Notes: generated by a model not told the origin, from the letters alone. A DNA stretch of 64,000 bases from Epiperipatus broadwayi (GCA_028023455.1 JAQFVV010000282.1:460713-524712), one strand, 5' to 3'. Positions 33,915 through 46,158 are shown, counted from the stretch's first letter. Program-made: numbers and translations.

Positions 33915-34125
33915 ATTTAGAAGCAGTCAACATTTATAGTTATACAATAATTATTTAAGGTAAGAACCTTATAAGCAGTCAAGCACTTATAACTTATACA
34001 ATAATTTATTTAAGGTAAGAACCTTATAAGCAGTCAAGCATTTATAACTTATACAATAATTTATTTAAGGTAAGACCTTATAAGCAGTCAAGCATTTATA
34101 GCTTATACAATAATTCATTTTGTAA
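33915..34125. repeat. Minisatellite 3, about 51-55 bp period
   Basis: AGCAGTCAA occurs at 33923, 33974, 34029 and 34083. Units share TTATACAATAATTTATTTAA and GGTAAGAACCTTATA. It abuts minisatellite 2, with which it shares the GAAGCA and CATTTATA words. Confidence 0.85.
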
Positions 34126-34923
34126 TATTTGAGACTTATGTTTTAATATTTTATAAAATTGCCTTCCAGTTTTACGGTCCATTTTATTCAAACGAAGGCA
34201 GGCTATTTCATTAATAGAAAGTCATGGTGAGCGTGGAGAGATTGAAGCACTTAATTTATTCCAGTTTCATGATAATTTCTCTAGTAAAACTTTTTATTTT
34301 GATTTTCACGTCTTGTTAAAGCCCTCTGTGTAAAACGATAGAGAGAAAAAATTTCTTTCTTCAACGACGTGTCTAATTTGAATACTGCCTCAGTTTAACT
34401 CAAGTATCCTTTTTTTTTCTTTTTAATGATTGGATAATTAATTTCTTTCTTTTTTTATTGAGACAGATAAAAAAAAAATAAAACAAGACGATATAACATT
34501 TTATTTAAATCCATCAATATTAAAAATCAAAAATATGATTTTATTTTCCATTTTTAACGAATCACAACTTTATTGCGTTTCCAATTAGACCGAATCACGC
34601 TAGACGTTATTGAATGGGGGGTGTTCTTATGGATATTTATATGAGGAACAGTATTCCTGTTTCAATATAAATAAATTGAATGGTTAAATTAAAATAGCAT
34701 ATTGAAGTCTGAATGCTGTGTAAATATGTATACATAATATATGTTGATTCTTAACTAGACATTACATATTGCAATGATCAGATACGCATTACCACTAAAC
34801 CTAACCCTAAAAATAAGCAGTGACCACTAACTTGCTTGTGTGAGCAATATATATAAATATAAATATTACCTTTGACAATACAAAGCCAAACCTCATTACT
34901 TATATTTTCAGGTCAATTTACAC

Positions 34924-35404
34924 ATGACTATATCATCTGCCACCAACATATCTGCCACCTTCTCTTATATCCTACTAAGATCCAGGAGATACAAGATGAC
35001 TCTTAAAAACCAAAATGTTAATTGTGGTAAACAGGATAAAAATATGATAGATAATGAACATATAATGTTATTAATGACAGAAATAACAAAATATATAACC
35101 AAAACAAAGTAAAATCATATGTGACTACATTTCTCTGATGGATTGTTATATTCATTAAGAACCTTAAAGCTGGGTTTAAACCTGAAGTATAACAATGAGT
35201 ATGATGCCTACTTATTAAAGATCTATGATAAGTTAACCAATTATCCTAATGGTTATAATGATTAACCGGTATTATATTATCAATGTCTTTCTAAACTTAT
35301 TAAAATGGAGGGACTATATGTAGTTATGGCAGTTTACATCTATCCATCCTTAATGCTCCTAAGATCAAACCTATTTTCTTCATCCTTTATGCACAAACTA
35401 TGTG
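34924..35404 (+). pseudogene. Possible decayed coding segment of unknown origin
   Basis: One frame stays mostly open for 160 codons, with four stops (near 35110, 35122, 35269 and the end at 35402). For DNA this AT-rich, many more stops would be expected. Plausible protein-like text includes LRTLKLGLNLKYNNEYDAYL and KIYDKLTNYPNGYND. I recognise no family. It could be an old transposon gene or chance. The first 62 codons (34924-35112) form the only intact ORF. Confidence 0.25.
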
Positions 35405-35409
35405 GAATA

Positions 35410-36235
35410 TGAATGAATTAATGTGTTCAGGTATTCTAAACAACCTCCAGGGTTAATGTTTTACAGTTCCTGGTTATTCATTAAACCATAATAAAAGAAT
35501 GGTATTGCAGAGATCATTCATATTTTATGGACTACAACCACAGTTATATTAATGGATAATTACAAATGATTTCAAATTATGATGTCTTTTCACACAACTA
35601 ACACCATAGATCCTCTACATCAGGTCCTGAAAGTATGTCAATGAAATAATTTATTGTCATGCTAAGTCATACAATAGAAAATGGTCACCTGAATATGAAC
35701 AATATTTGAAAGAAATGTATGCCTGTTTTGGCATGGCCATACCCAGTAAACATCATGGATAATTTTTTCAAATAAAGCAGGAAAGGATTGGCTCCTTATA
35801 TAATGGGTACACAAATTTGTTATCAATATAAAACAGGAAAATCCATCTGCATTGATAATTATTATATGAAAACAAACAACCTAGCGATGGAAATTTAAAT
35901 AAGTGAAAAAATACTCAATTAATTATTAATAAGCCTAGAAAACATGGTTATACTTGTTTCAAGCATGATCGGTCAATTTCTGAGATTGCACAAGTTGTCA
36001 TATATTATATTACCCTGTGCAATTTAATGCCTTTTCAACATAGTCATTCCCAATATCACATGATGATAAATTTGATTAACCAATCTTTGATTAAAATCCA
36101 CCTTATAATTTGTATTCATACACACAACTACTGCTTTACAGTGCTGCACAGATATAACATATACAAGGTAGCTTGAGACAGATCTATCAGTTATGCATAT
36201 AGCAATAATTAAACGTATAAATAAAGTATTGACAT
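35410..36235. other. No gene recognised
   Basis: A 44-codon open run at 35631-35762 (+), including WSPEYEQYLKEMYACFGMA, might belong to the decayed segment upstream but in a different frame. Support is weak. Confidence 0.35.
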
Positions 36236-36240
36236 TAACT

Positions 36241-36293
36241 ATAATGTTTATCTCAGCTGGCATATGTCTTAAGTGATATATATATATATATAT
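36241..36293 (+). repeat. Left arm of a distant inverted repeat pair
   Basis: ATAATGTTTATCTCAGCTGG followed by CATATGTCTTAAGTGATATA and an (AT)n run is repeated inverted at 40771-40822. The two arms bracket about 4.5 kb. Confidence 0.8.
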
Positions 36294-37879
36294 TGAAACA
36301 GTAAGATTTGCTTTGCAGATCTTCGTTTCACATTTCTCACCTATTTTCTACCCTCATACCTCAGTTTAAACCCCAGTGTATCGTGGTGTGTCTGCAATGT
36401 GTTTATATGCTGAAAATCCTGCCCAATTTTAAACCATGAGTACAACGCTCGTGTTATATATATATATTTGTGTTTCTAACTAGTATAAATTATGTGTATG
36501 TACACGTAAAAGATATTTGTTTAAAAAGTAGGTTATATAGGTCGTAATTGCACACACGCTGTGATATATTTATTTTAAAAACTTTTATTTTAAAAACTTA
36601 AAATAATTTTGTTATTTAAAATTATTTCTGATTAAATCTATTTGTAAAAAAGATATTACATTCCTAATATTTGTTTTAGTTTAATAAGGTAATATTTCTC
36701 GGTAGATAGATTTAGACATTTTACAATTTAAAAGTATTTTGTTTTTAGATTTTTAAAATCATGTCACATATTTTCTGTTAAAAATAAATGAGGGTTGGTA
36801 AGAAAACAATAGTTTAATTAATATGTTCTAGTGGCTTATCTAAAAATACAGCAGATGTCCACTTAGGGAAATTTTAATTAGCAAAAGTTTTTTTTTAATG
36901 AAATCAAAGTTTTAATCTGAATGTCTACAGGGAAGTTAACAATAGAAAATTAATTAAAATTTTGTTGAATTCCTTTGGACATTAGGATGGGTTTGATTGC
37001 AGCTTTGATAAGATAGCAAAATTTTGGTATGTTTGAAATGCTCCAGGGCAGTTTTATTGTACAGCTCTGATATATATATATATATAGGGTTTTTCTTTTG
37101 TTTGTTCATTCTTATTCTAGTTATAGATTGTTCTATTCTAGTCTTTGTCTTCTGACAGTAGACAAGTAAGTAGCTGCAAGTTTATTATTGATGTTATTTT
37201 CATCTTCCAGTAAACTGAAAAGTATTCAAATATATTGCGGCTAAAGTGTTCTCTGACAAGTTTAATTTGCTGAGAGTTTAAGAATCTCGTAGAACTGCAC
37301 ACCCCAGCTTTTAACGAAGTTCTTAAAATGACCAAGTAGAGTCAGCAAGAATGCTATTTTTCTTTTGGAAATGGCCAGCCGCTGCTCACCATACCATCCG
37401 ATGCCTTCACTTAAGAAGCCCTAAAGACTGCCACTAAAAATATGAACTGTTAACTGAAATTTGCTGCCAAAGTCTTATGAGTGCTGCTACCATCAAACTG
37501 GAAAGTCTCCACCTGAAATTTGCCTTCAAATGTGAACTTCTGACAAGGTAACCTAAATTAACCCAAGAGCTCTTGTGATATTGGATTCCTTATAAGCTAT
37601 AGCTAATTCCATTTGTTTTATCTTATAATTCTGTTCTTGTTTTTTTAAATTCTGTAACTTAATTAGTGTACTCTATCTCTATACTTGGGTTAATATTTTG
37701 TATTTTTAATCTGTTTTTCTTTTATTATGATAGTGTGCCAGCATAGCCATCGACTGAGCGAATTACTCCCTTTTTTTTATTTAAATCAAGACACCACCAT
37801 TAACACATTTTAAATTATAAATTTTGTCCTATTTTATTATCTCATTAAATCACTCATTTGAGGGCTATCTTACTATTAT
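36294..37879. other. No gene recognised
   Basis: Short AT microsatellites lie at about 36457-36470 and 37071-37086. The 65-codon minus frame at 37138-37335 has no recognisable domain. Confidence 0.45.
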
Positions 37880-38643
37880 TTAACCCTTTTCTCGCCTCTT
37901 ACGAGGTCTCTCGTCGACAGCTGACGTCACTCTAATTTTGTTAGTTTTAATGGTAGAATATTCGTTTGACAGTTATTGATTAGGTTTTTAAAAGTTCTGT
38001 AAGATGGTGCCCTCTTCCAAATTATTTTACAAGTAAAAAATAAAAAAAAACGCATTTAAAACTAAACAAAGAAAGAACCTTGTCGGTGATTGGCTGTCAG
38101 CCAGCTCTCAGCCAAAAAAGAAATTCTGATTGGCTGGAAAGAACAAAGAAACCGCCTGATCAAAGAAAATAAAGAAAAACGCTGAGGTTTTCATTTCGAA
38201 TATAATTTTAAAGAATATTAAGTATATATTGAGTAATTACAAATCATTTTCAGAGAGAATACTAAAAAATCAAAATTATTTTCGAAAAATATTGAAGATT
38301 TTAGTAAAAATATTTAAGATTTAGCAAAAAGAAATATTTACTTTTCTATAACATAAAAGACATTTACGTCACGAACTCTTTGTTTATATGATAGCTTTTA
38401 TGTTGCCGAAATTGAATATTTTATAATAAATAAATAGCAATTTATTTTTGAAAGAACTTTCGTTCACTTTTATAACCTGACAATGTATTAATATACTTTT
38501 TATAAACGAATATAAAGTCAATATGATATTAAAGGTGAAAATATTTTGACAATTGACTTGTCTTCAGTTTGTGAGCTGGCCAATTAAAACCTTTGATTTT
38601 TAGCTGACACAACCAATAATATAATTAGCGGTTAAAAGGTTAA
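37880..38643 (+). mobile_element. piggyBac-type MITE, copy 1
   Basis: The copy starts TTAACCCTTTT and ends AAAAGGTTAA, flanked by TTAA on both sides as in piggyBac elements. It shares ATTGGCT and CCAAT-bearing blocks, AAAAGTTCTGTA and AAGATGGTG with copies 3 and 4. There is no transposase, so it is non-autonomous. It is more diverged than copies 3 and 4. Confidence 0.75.
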
Positions 38644-38798
38644 CTTTAATAATTTTGCAGTTAAAATCCACATGTTTATTGGTTTTAACATAATATGAGA
38701 ATATGTATGAGGTCAATGAATAAATATTTAATAAATGCATGATTGCATAATTAACTTATATTTTCTTCTGAAACCCTGCAATTATGCATTCTCCCATT

Positions 38799-39570
38799 TT
38801 AACCTTTTGAATGATGATTATATAATTGGCTGAATGAGTTAAAAATCAAAACTTGTAATTGGCCAACTCACAACTTTAACAAAATCTATTGTTAAAATAG
38901 ATCACTTTTAATAATATAAATACGTTAGTTTCGTTTGTAAAAAGTATATTACTGAATTTTAAGATTACGAAAGCAAATGAAAATCTTTTCAAAAATAAAA
39001 TTTGATTTATAATTTAAAAAATATTCAATTGCGGTGAAATAAAAGTAACCGCTATTCAACCAACCAAAAAAGATTGCTGACGCAATCTTTTTTTTTTCAC
39101 TTTACGTTACGATCAATATGTAGCAACAAATAAATAATTCTTGGTAATATCTTAACTATTTTTCTAAAATAATTTGATTTTTAGTATTATTTTATCAATA
39201 ATAATTTGTAATTCAATTCAAATATTGTTTAAAATGTTGTAAACATTTGTTTATCATTTTCGTAATAAAAATCAAAATGAACGTAACTTTTTACTTTTTG
39301 GCAGCCATTACCCTTTCTGACAGAAGTGGGACAGCCAATAAGATTCAAGAAAAGTTGGTGAGGAGGTGGTGCTTTGGTTTTGTTTGACATATATGGTCAT
39401 TTTTATTGATTTTTTACTTGTAAAATAACTCTGAAGAGGGCACCATCTTACAGAACTTTTGATTTTCTTTCTAATGACATATCATATGTATACGTGGGAT
39501 AAAAAGTAGCCGATTTAGAGTGATGTCAAATTTTCTCATTTTTAGACGAGTCATGCATTATAAGAGTTAA
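38799..39570 (-). mobile_element. piggyBac-type MITE, copy 2, diverged
   Basis: The inverted relative has TTAACCTTTTG at the left and AAGAGTTAA at the right. It shares GGCCAACTCACAA, CCATCTTACAGAACTTTT and AAGTAAAAAATCAATAAA-like blocks on the minus strand. Its terminal repeats have mutated, suggesting an old insertion, 155 bp from copy 1 in opposite orientation. Confidence 0.7.
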
Positions 39571-39579
39571 ATAAGCTTT

Positions 39580-40770
39580 ATTGTTTTGCTTAATTTCCAA
39601 GCTTATAACTTTGAGGTCGAGAATATGCAGATTTTCTTAAAATAAATATTTGGGGAATTGATTAGGCACTTTCTCAAACTAAGTGAATCATTTATAAAAT
39701 ATTTTATATACTTTATTTGAGTGTTGCTAGTAGGTGTATATCTGATGTTGAGCTCGCTTTGCTCCTCCAAAGGGCTTTAAACAGCTAAGACCATTTCTCC
39801 TTCACTTTCTGCAGTTCCCAGTTAGAGTGTGTACTCGAATTGTCACACCTGGGAATTCTATGTCATTGTCACACAGCCACTAAAGGTTTGGATGAGTCCA
39901 GCTTTGAACTGCCACAAAATACCACTTCCTACAGATTTAGGGCAAGACGCCTTCCCATGTTTCATTTTATTTATTTATTATTTAGTTATTTATTTTGCAA
40001 AGCTTTGTGGTTTCAACATACAACATCCTCCATCCTTTACAGATATTCCTCACTAGCACCACCGACCTCCAAATATAATTTAATTATTTCTATGAATATG
40101 CATGTTCTAATCACATCCCCACCTTATAGCTTAATGAGCATCAGTCTGTTCTATTCTCGAAATCAAGAAGTGTTATATTGAAACCTTACTGTCTCCAAAC
40201 CATTTTATTCAACTATTTCTGATATTTGCTTAAAGCACCTCGCATATCTTCACAAACTCTCTTAGGCTCATTATCATAATGTTATTGTATTAGCCTGAGG
40301 TGTAGAGAATTAATTAACAAGCCATAATGTAAATTTTGATTGACATTTGTTTTAAAACACAATTTTAGTTAGTAAATGTCACTGTCTAAAATATGCAGAC
40401 AGTGTGCATATTATATACATTTGATAGTTTAATAAATCTTTTAAATTTACTAAATTTTGATTCTTTATTTACTTTCTTGATCCATATCACTATCTCGGTC
40501 TATATCTTTTATACATCTATTTTGTTCCATCCATAGGCGTTGCTTATATTGTAGTATAAAGTCTCTTTGTTTCTCCCTGACCACTGGCACCGGTAAAAAG
40601 AGTTATATTATTAGTAGCATCAGATGCATTATCATGTCGGTGGTGCTTGGAGCTGAGACCTTGGATTCGAACTTAGGATTTCTGGGAAGCAGCCCTTCCT
40701 AATGTTGAGTTCGGTGTCTGGGTTTAAATTCTGCAGTGTGTTAGCGAGATAGACGAATCTGACCGTTACA
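39580..40770. other. No gene recognised; LTR-like right end
   Basis: Two overlapping frames at 39829-40181 have no recognisable domain. The stretch ends GACCGTTACA at 40766, followed by (AT)n. The LTR elements of this window end similarly, but no matching left end was found. Confidence 0.4.
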
Positions 40771-40822
40771 ATATATATATATATATCACTTAAGACATAT
40801 GCCAGCTGAGATAAACATTATA
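40771..40822 (-). repeat. Right arm of the distant inverted repeat pair
   Basis: The inverted counterpart of 36241-36293, starting from an (AT)n run and continuing CACTTAAGACATATG, then CCAGCTGAGATAAACATTAT. Identity appears complete apart from the length of the AT run. Confidence 0.8.
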
Positions 40823-41117
40823 AATAAATCCTAGATATAATAAAATATCTTTATCTAACAACAAAATGATATATGACAATAGCTGTAATATAGTCATATA
40901 ATCATAACACATAAAAATAACATATAAAAGCTCTTTTCGGCAATATATTGCATACATAATGACATCTACCGGCTCTATATAAAATTAACACAAGCCTATA
41001 ATTACACTTAAATATCTTTATAATAACACATATTATACAACCCTCCATTCATTTTTCATTATCCAATTATTAGTTAAATTAATTGACGTTTTATAAATGT
41101 TCATACAATTATTTCTG

Positions 41118-41119
<2 letters not shown>

Positions 41120-41156
<37 letters not shown>
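41120..41156. repeat. (AT)n microsatellite
   Basis: An alternating AT run of about 37 bases. Confidence 0.9.
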
Positions 41157-41159
<3 letters not shown>

Positions 41160-41407
41160 TCTTAGCAAAATGTGAATTGGCTTAAATGATTAACTTTTAT
41201 ATCTTTAAAGTAATTTTATTTGATCTTTGATGATTTTATTAACAAAATAAAATTGTAAACCAAATGCTTAAATGAAAATAAGTTACTCTCACTACAACAA
41301 AAAATAAAATCTTTGAGCAGGGTGAGGAATGGCAGGGGAGGGGGAAGCATCTCCACATATTAATGTTTTACTAGATTGAATGAGAGAGATAATTCATGAG
41401 TTAATAT

Positions 41408-43527
41408 TGTAACGATATATAAATATGTCGTTACATTAATTTAAAATAAAAACTTAAAAGTTCGCAAATAAAAGTAAAAAACTAAATGCTAAAATTAAAA
41501 ATGTTTGTTATACGTATATACATTCGCACAGATGCTAAACTTTAAAATTTTTTTTTTTTAATAAATAAAAAATGGTATTTGAATGTATTTTTTATAAAAA
41601 AAGATTTATAAAAGTATTTTAATAAAAAAATAACGTAAGTTAAAATAAAAACAGGTATTAATTAATTCCTGTAATCTATAAATGGAAATGATTGTTTATT
41701 AATTATCTAAAAGCTGTTTAATTAAAAAGTCAGATGGAAAGTTAGATAAAAGAAGAAAGGGATTTTAGCTTGACCAATGGAAGCCAAATAAAGGCCCGGA
41801 CCATAGAGAAAAAACAGAACAGTGACGTTTTTGTTCATGGAATCCATAGGAGGACTATAAAAAGAAAAAAATATTGAGTTCCAGTCAGAGAGTTTTTCCA
41901 ACTTGATTTGATGACAACGGTAAGACGCACTTGCCGTTCTCTCTCATTTTTTTTTTGTTTGTTTTAAAAAAAATAAAATGAAAAGACTGTGATACCAGAA
42001 TGGAATCAGCTAATGCTACCTCCAGAACATTTTCTTCCAAGGGAGATGCCGTGGGAATTGCCAACGGGAACATGGACTATATGAAATGAACAATTATTAA
42101 AATCAATTAAGAACTTTCGTCAAGTGTTATAAATTGATAAACAAGCCAACTTAAAAGTTAAAACGAACTCTTATCTGACTTTTGTAAGTTTTTAAATCAA
42201 ATTAATGTTTAATTTTATATGTTTTCTGATTGATAAACATCTTTTCCATTATTTTTTTTTTCTTATTGTAAAGATTATTTAAATGCATGAAATTTAAGTT
42301 GTTTATAGACGCTTGCATGGATTCGTTTGCGGTTAATTATATTTTGGTTTTCATATTTGATCAAAATATATAGACATTCGATAAATAATGATACCTTACG
42401 GTGAGTATCTAAAATGTATTTATTCGGATGTCTTTTAAGTTATTGGTGACAACGCAAGTATCTTATGGTGAATACTATTGGGTTACTTATAAGTTTCCCT
42501 CTGCGATTGTCGGTATCAATAATTTTGGTATTTTGATCGTTTATGTTTATTTTGAAATGTTTTTGATCGTGGAATCTATGTAATCGATCTATACCCAACA
42601 TTTTTAAACTCATTTGTGCGAACGTATCTAAATGTTAAACTTAAGTCGGGCGTGAATGGCTATATAGATTTGTAAAGTTATATTAGGGGAGGGTAATCTT
42701 AGGTTATTTGTGTCGTTGTTGAATTGGGTCAATGGATTGGATATATTTGTGTAATTAGTAGATGTAGTATGAGTTTCGCTACGTGCAGAATCGCTGTATA
42801 CACCGCACCAACCCTTTGCCTATGGATGGGATTGTAAGTCGGCAAAAAGGATCGCGGTCCCTTCCTATGGAGTTTTTATTTTATTGTTCTTCTTGCTATA
42901 CAGATGTCATATTCCTGTATTAGACAAGAGTCAATGTTTTCTTAAACTATATTGTTCAGATGTCCATTCCTGACAGTATAGTATCTTTGTGCTGTTGTAT
43001 TTTCATGCTACATTGAATACATAAATGTATCGGATGGATTGATGCCAGTTTGACTGCAAATTTTAGCCTAGGGTTAAATAGGGATAGAATGTTTTATTTT
43101 CAAATGCAGATCTATGTAGTCTATTCATACTTGACAATCTAAATAAAAAAAAAAATTAAAATCATTGAAATTTATATAAATGTAAATTAAAGAGTAATAA
43201 GAATATAAAAATCTAAAAATGTTAAACCTATTCCTCGAGTTTAGAATGATTTTATATGTGCGTAAATAAATATTTTATGTGTTAATTTCTGGCAGTGGCT
43301 TTTATTCTTTTATATTTAAGATATAAAATTAAGTTATATTTTATTATCTCTGCTACTCACTGAGCTAGTGACTTGGGCTAACGACCGGAATCAAAATTTA
43401 AGAAAAACAATTTTTTTTTTTTTTGACTTACGTATCTGCTTACTTTATAAATTTTTCTAGGTTCAAATGCCTAGATGGCGCCCTGTAGTGCAGTTTACGT
43501 AAGTCTAGCTTTCTCCGGATCGTTACA
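41408..43527 (+). repeat. 5' LTR (2120 bp)
   Basis: It begins with an 8-bp inverted repeat, TGTAACGA...TCGTTACA, within its first 28 bases. It holds a CCAAT box, a TGACGT motif, a TATA box and a consensus splice donor. Compared with the 3' LTR it retains about 21 bases (about 43480-43500) deleted from the other, plus scattered single-base changes. Confidence 0.85.
41774..41925 (+). promoter_or_regulatory. LTR promoter region with splice donor
   Basis: CCAAT at 41774, TGACGT (CRE-like) at 41822, TATAAAAAG at 41856-41864, and a possible start site about 27-30 bases further at CCAGTCAGAG. An ATG at 41911 is followed within a few codons by CAACG|GTAAGA, a good eukaryotic 5' splice site at 41920. 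The same elements are conserved in the 3' LTR (TATA at 44508-44516). The presumed transcript would thus start inside the LTR and could splice out most of it. Confidence 0.6.
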
Positions 43528-44059
43528 AACTGGCTACCCAAAACACGAGTGCCCTGAGAATTTTAAAAGGGAATCATGCCCGTAAATTTTTTCTGAAAAT
43601 TATATAGATATATGTTTTGTATTAACGTAAAGTTATAGTTTAAATTTTGTGTAAAAAGGTACTGCCAGTAAGAAAAATTGTGCATATGTAAAGAGAAATA
43701 CGAGGAATAAAAAAGTAATAAATAAAACGTAATTAATAAATATAAATCATAATTTTTTTTTTTAAAAAGTCTTGTTTAAAATTTAATCGTTTAACTTGCC
43801 TAAATAATACTTAAAGGTAGGAGAAATGAAACTTGGAAGGGAGGGGGCAGAAATTTAGCTGGTAGTAAGGAATCATCAGTCAACTTTTTTTTTTTATCAT
43901 TATATTTGTAATTACTGTTTTGTCTTTTTTAAAAAAAAAAAAAGTTTTGTCCTTTTGAAATTTCATATATAACAAATTTGTGTAACGTAATTACTAACAC
44001 TAAGTAAATTCTTTTTTTTTTTTTTAATGTTTTTATTTTTTTGAGGAAGTTTACTGATA
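43528..44059 (+). other. Internal region of the LTR element
   Basis: 532 bases with no ORF. A purine-rich GGAAGGGAGGGGGCAGAAA at about 43837 resembles a polypurine tract but lies some 200 bases before the 3' LTR, too far for a normal plus-strand primer. Just before the LTR only GAGGAAG is purine-rich. T and A runs fill most of the rest. Confidence 0.6.
43531..43549 (+). promoter_or_regulatory. Putative tRNA primer-binding site
   Basis: TGGCTACCCAAAACACGAG begins four bases after the 5' LTR end. It starts TGG, as expected for pairing with a tRNA 3' CCA end. I cannot name the tRNA. Confidence 0.5.
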
Positions 44060-46158
44060 TGTAACGATATATAAATATGTCGTTACATTAATTTAAAATA
44101 AAAACTTAAAAGTTCGCAAATAAAAGTAAAAAACTAAATGCTAAAATTAAAAATGTTTGTTATACGTATATACATTCGCACAGATGCTAAACTTTAAAAA
44201 TATTTTTTTTTAATAAATAAAAAAAGGTATTTGAATGTATTTTTTATAAAAAAAGATTTATAAAAGTATTTTAATAAAAAAATAACGTAAGTTAAAATAA
44301 AAACAGGTATTAATTAATTCCTGTAATCTATAAATGGAAATGATTGTTTATTAATTATCTAAAAGCTGTTTAATTAAAAAGTCAGATGGAAAGTTAGATA
44401 AGAGAAGAAAGGGATTTTAGCTTGACCAATGGAAGCCAAATAAAGGCCTGGACCATAGCGAAAAAACAGAACAGTGACGTTTTTGTTCATGGAATCCATA
44501 GGAGGACTATAAAAAGAAAAAAATATTGAGTTCCAGTCAGAGAGTTTTTCCAACTTGATTTGATGACAATGGTAAGACGCACTTGCCGTTCTCTCTCATT
44601 TTTTTTTTGTTTGTTTTAAAAAAAATAAAATGAAAAGACTGTGATACCAGAATGGAATCAGCTAATGCTACCTCCAGAACATTTTCTTCCAAGGGAGATG
44701 CCGTGGGAATTACCAACGGGAACATGGACTATATGAAATGAACAATTATTAAAATCAATTAAGAACTTTCGTCAAGTGTTATAAATTGATAAACAAGCCA
44801 ACTTAAAAGTTAAAACGGACTCTTATCTGACTTTTGTAAGTTTTTAAATCAAATTAATAATGTTTAATTTTATATGTTTTCCGATTGATAAATATCTTTT
44901 CCATTATTTTTTTTTCTTATTGTAAAGATTATTTAAATGCATGAAATTTAAGTTGTTTATAGACGCTTGCATGGATTCGTTTGCAGTTAATTATATTTTG
45001 GTTTTCATATTTGATCAAAATATATAGACATTCGATAAATAATGATATCTTACGGTGAGTATCTAAAATGTATTTATTCGGATGTCTTTTAAGTTATTGG
45101 TGACAACGCAAGTATCTTATGGTGAATACTATTGGGTTACTTATAAGTTTCCCTCTGCGATTGTCGGTATCAATAATTTTGTATTTTGATCGTTTATGTT
45201 TATTTTGAAATGTTTTTGACCGTGGAATCTAGGTAATCGATCTATACCCAACATTTTTAAACTCATTTGTGCAAACGTATCTAAATGTTAAACTTAAGTC
45301 GGGCGTGAATGGCTATATAGATTTGTAAAGTTATATTAGGGGAGGGTAATCTTAGGTTATTTGTGTCGTTGTTGAATTGGGTCAATGGATTGGATATATT
45401 TGTGTAATTAGTAGATGTAGTATGAGTTTCGCTATGTGCAGAATCGCTGTATACACCGCACCAACCCTTTGCCTATGGATGGGATTGTAAGTCGGCAAAA
45501 AGGATCGCGGTCCCTTCCTATGGAGTTTTTATTTTATTGTTCTTCTTGCTATACAGACGTCATATTCCTGTATTAGACAAGAGTCAATGTTTTCTTAAAC
45601 TATATTGTTCAGATGTCCATTCCTGACAGTATAGTATTTTTGTGCTGTTGTATTTTCATGCTACATTGAATACATAAATGTATCGGATGGATTGATGCCA
45701 GTTTGACTGCGAATTTTAGCCTAGGGTTAAATAGGGATAGAATGTTTTATTTTCAAATGCAGATCTATGTAGTCTATTCATACTTGACAATCTAAATAAA
45801 AATAAAAAAAATTAAAATCATTGAAATTTATATAAATGTAAATTAAAGAGTAATAAGAATATAAAAATCTAAAAATGTTAAACCTATTCCTCGAGTTTAG
45901 AATGATTTTATATGTGCGTAAATAAATATTTTATGTTTTAATTTCTGGCAGTGGCTTTTATTCTTTTATATTTAAGATATAAAATTAAGTTATATTTTAT
46001 TATCTCTGCTACTCACTGAGCTAGTGACTTGGGCTAACGACCGGAATCAAAATTTAAGAAAAACAATTTTTTTTTTGACTTACGTATCTGCCTACTTTAT
46101 AAATTTTTCTAGGTTCAAATGCCTAGATGGCAAGTCTAGCTTTCTCCGGATCGTTACA
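44060..46158 (+). repeat. 3' LTR (2099 bp)
   Basis: Nearly identical to the 5' LTR. By eye, differences include a small deletion near the 3' end, a 3-base insertion near 44858 and scattered transitions. It is followed directly by (AT)n. Confidence 0.85.

Larger units (their letters stand above)
41408..46158 (+). mobile_element. Non-autonomous LTR retrotransposon with very long LTRs
   Basis: Two direct repeats (41408-43527 and 44060-46158) flank an internal part of only 532 bp. Each repeat starts TGTAACGAT and ends ATCGTTACA, a 9-bp terminal inverted repeat with the usual TG...CA. ATAT on both outer sides could be the target duplication, but the site is AT-rich. A primer-binding-like TGGCTACCC lies four bases into the internal part. 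Internal DNA has no ORF, so gag and pol must come in trans. The ratio of LTR to internal length (about 4:1) is unusual. Few differences between LTRs indicate fairly recent insertion. Confidence 0.85.

Noticed and set aside
33915-34125. CRISPR-like regular spacing
   Set aside because: The whole unit repeats without unique spacers and the DNA is eukaryotic; it is a minisatellite.
39829-40181. Two overlapping plus-strand ORFs of 75 and 113 codons
   Set aside because: No recognisable domain, no splice or promoter support, and they overlap in different frames.
36294-40766. A single 4.5-kb TG...CA LTR
   Set aside because: The left end TGAAACAG and right end CCGTTACA do not form an inverted pair and no second LTR exists; the inverted flanks are not a target duplication.
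41885-44725. Two nearly identical 62-codon minus-strand ORFs (41885-42073 and 44537-44725)
   Set aside because: They are the same part of the two LTRs and antisense to the presumed promoter transcript; retention in both reflects LTR identity, not coding selection.
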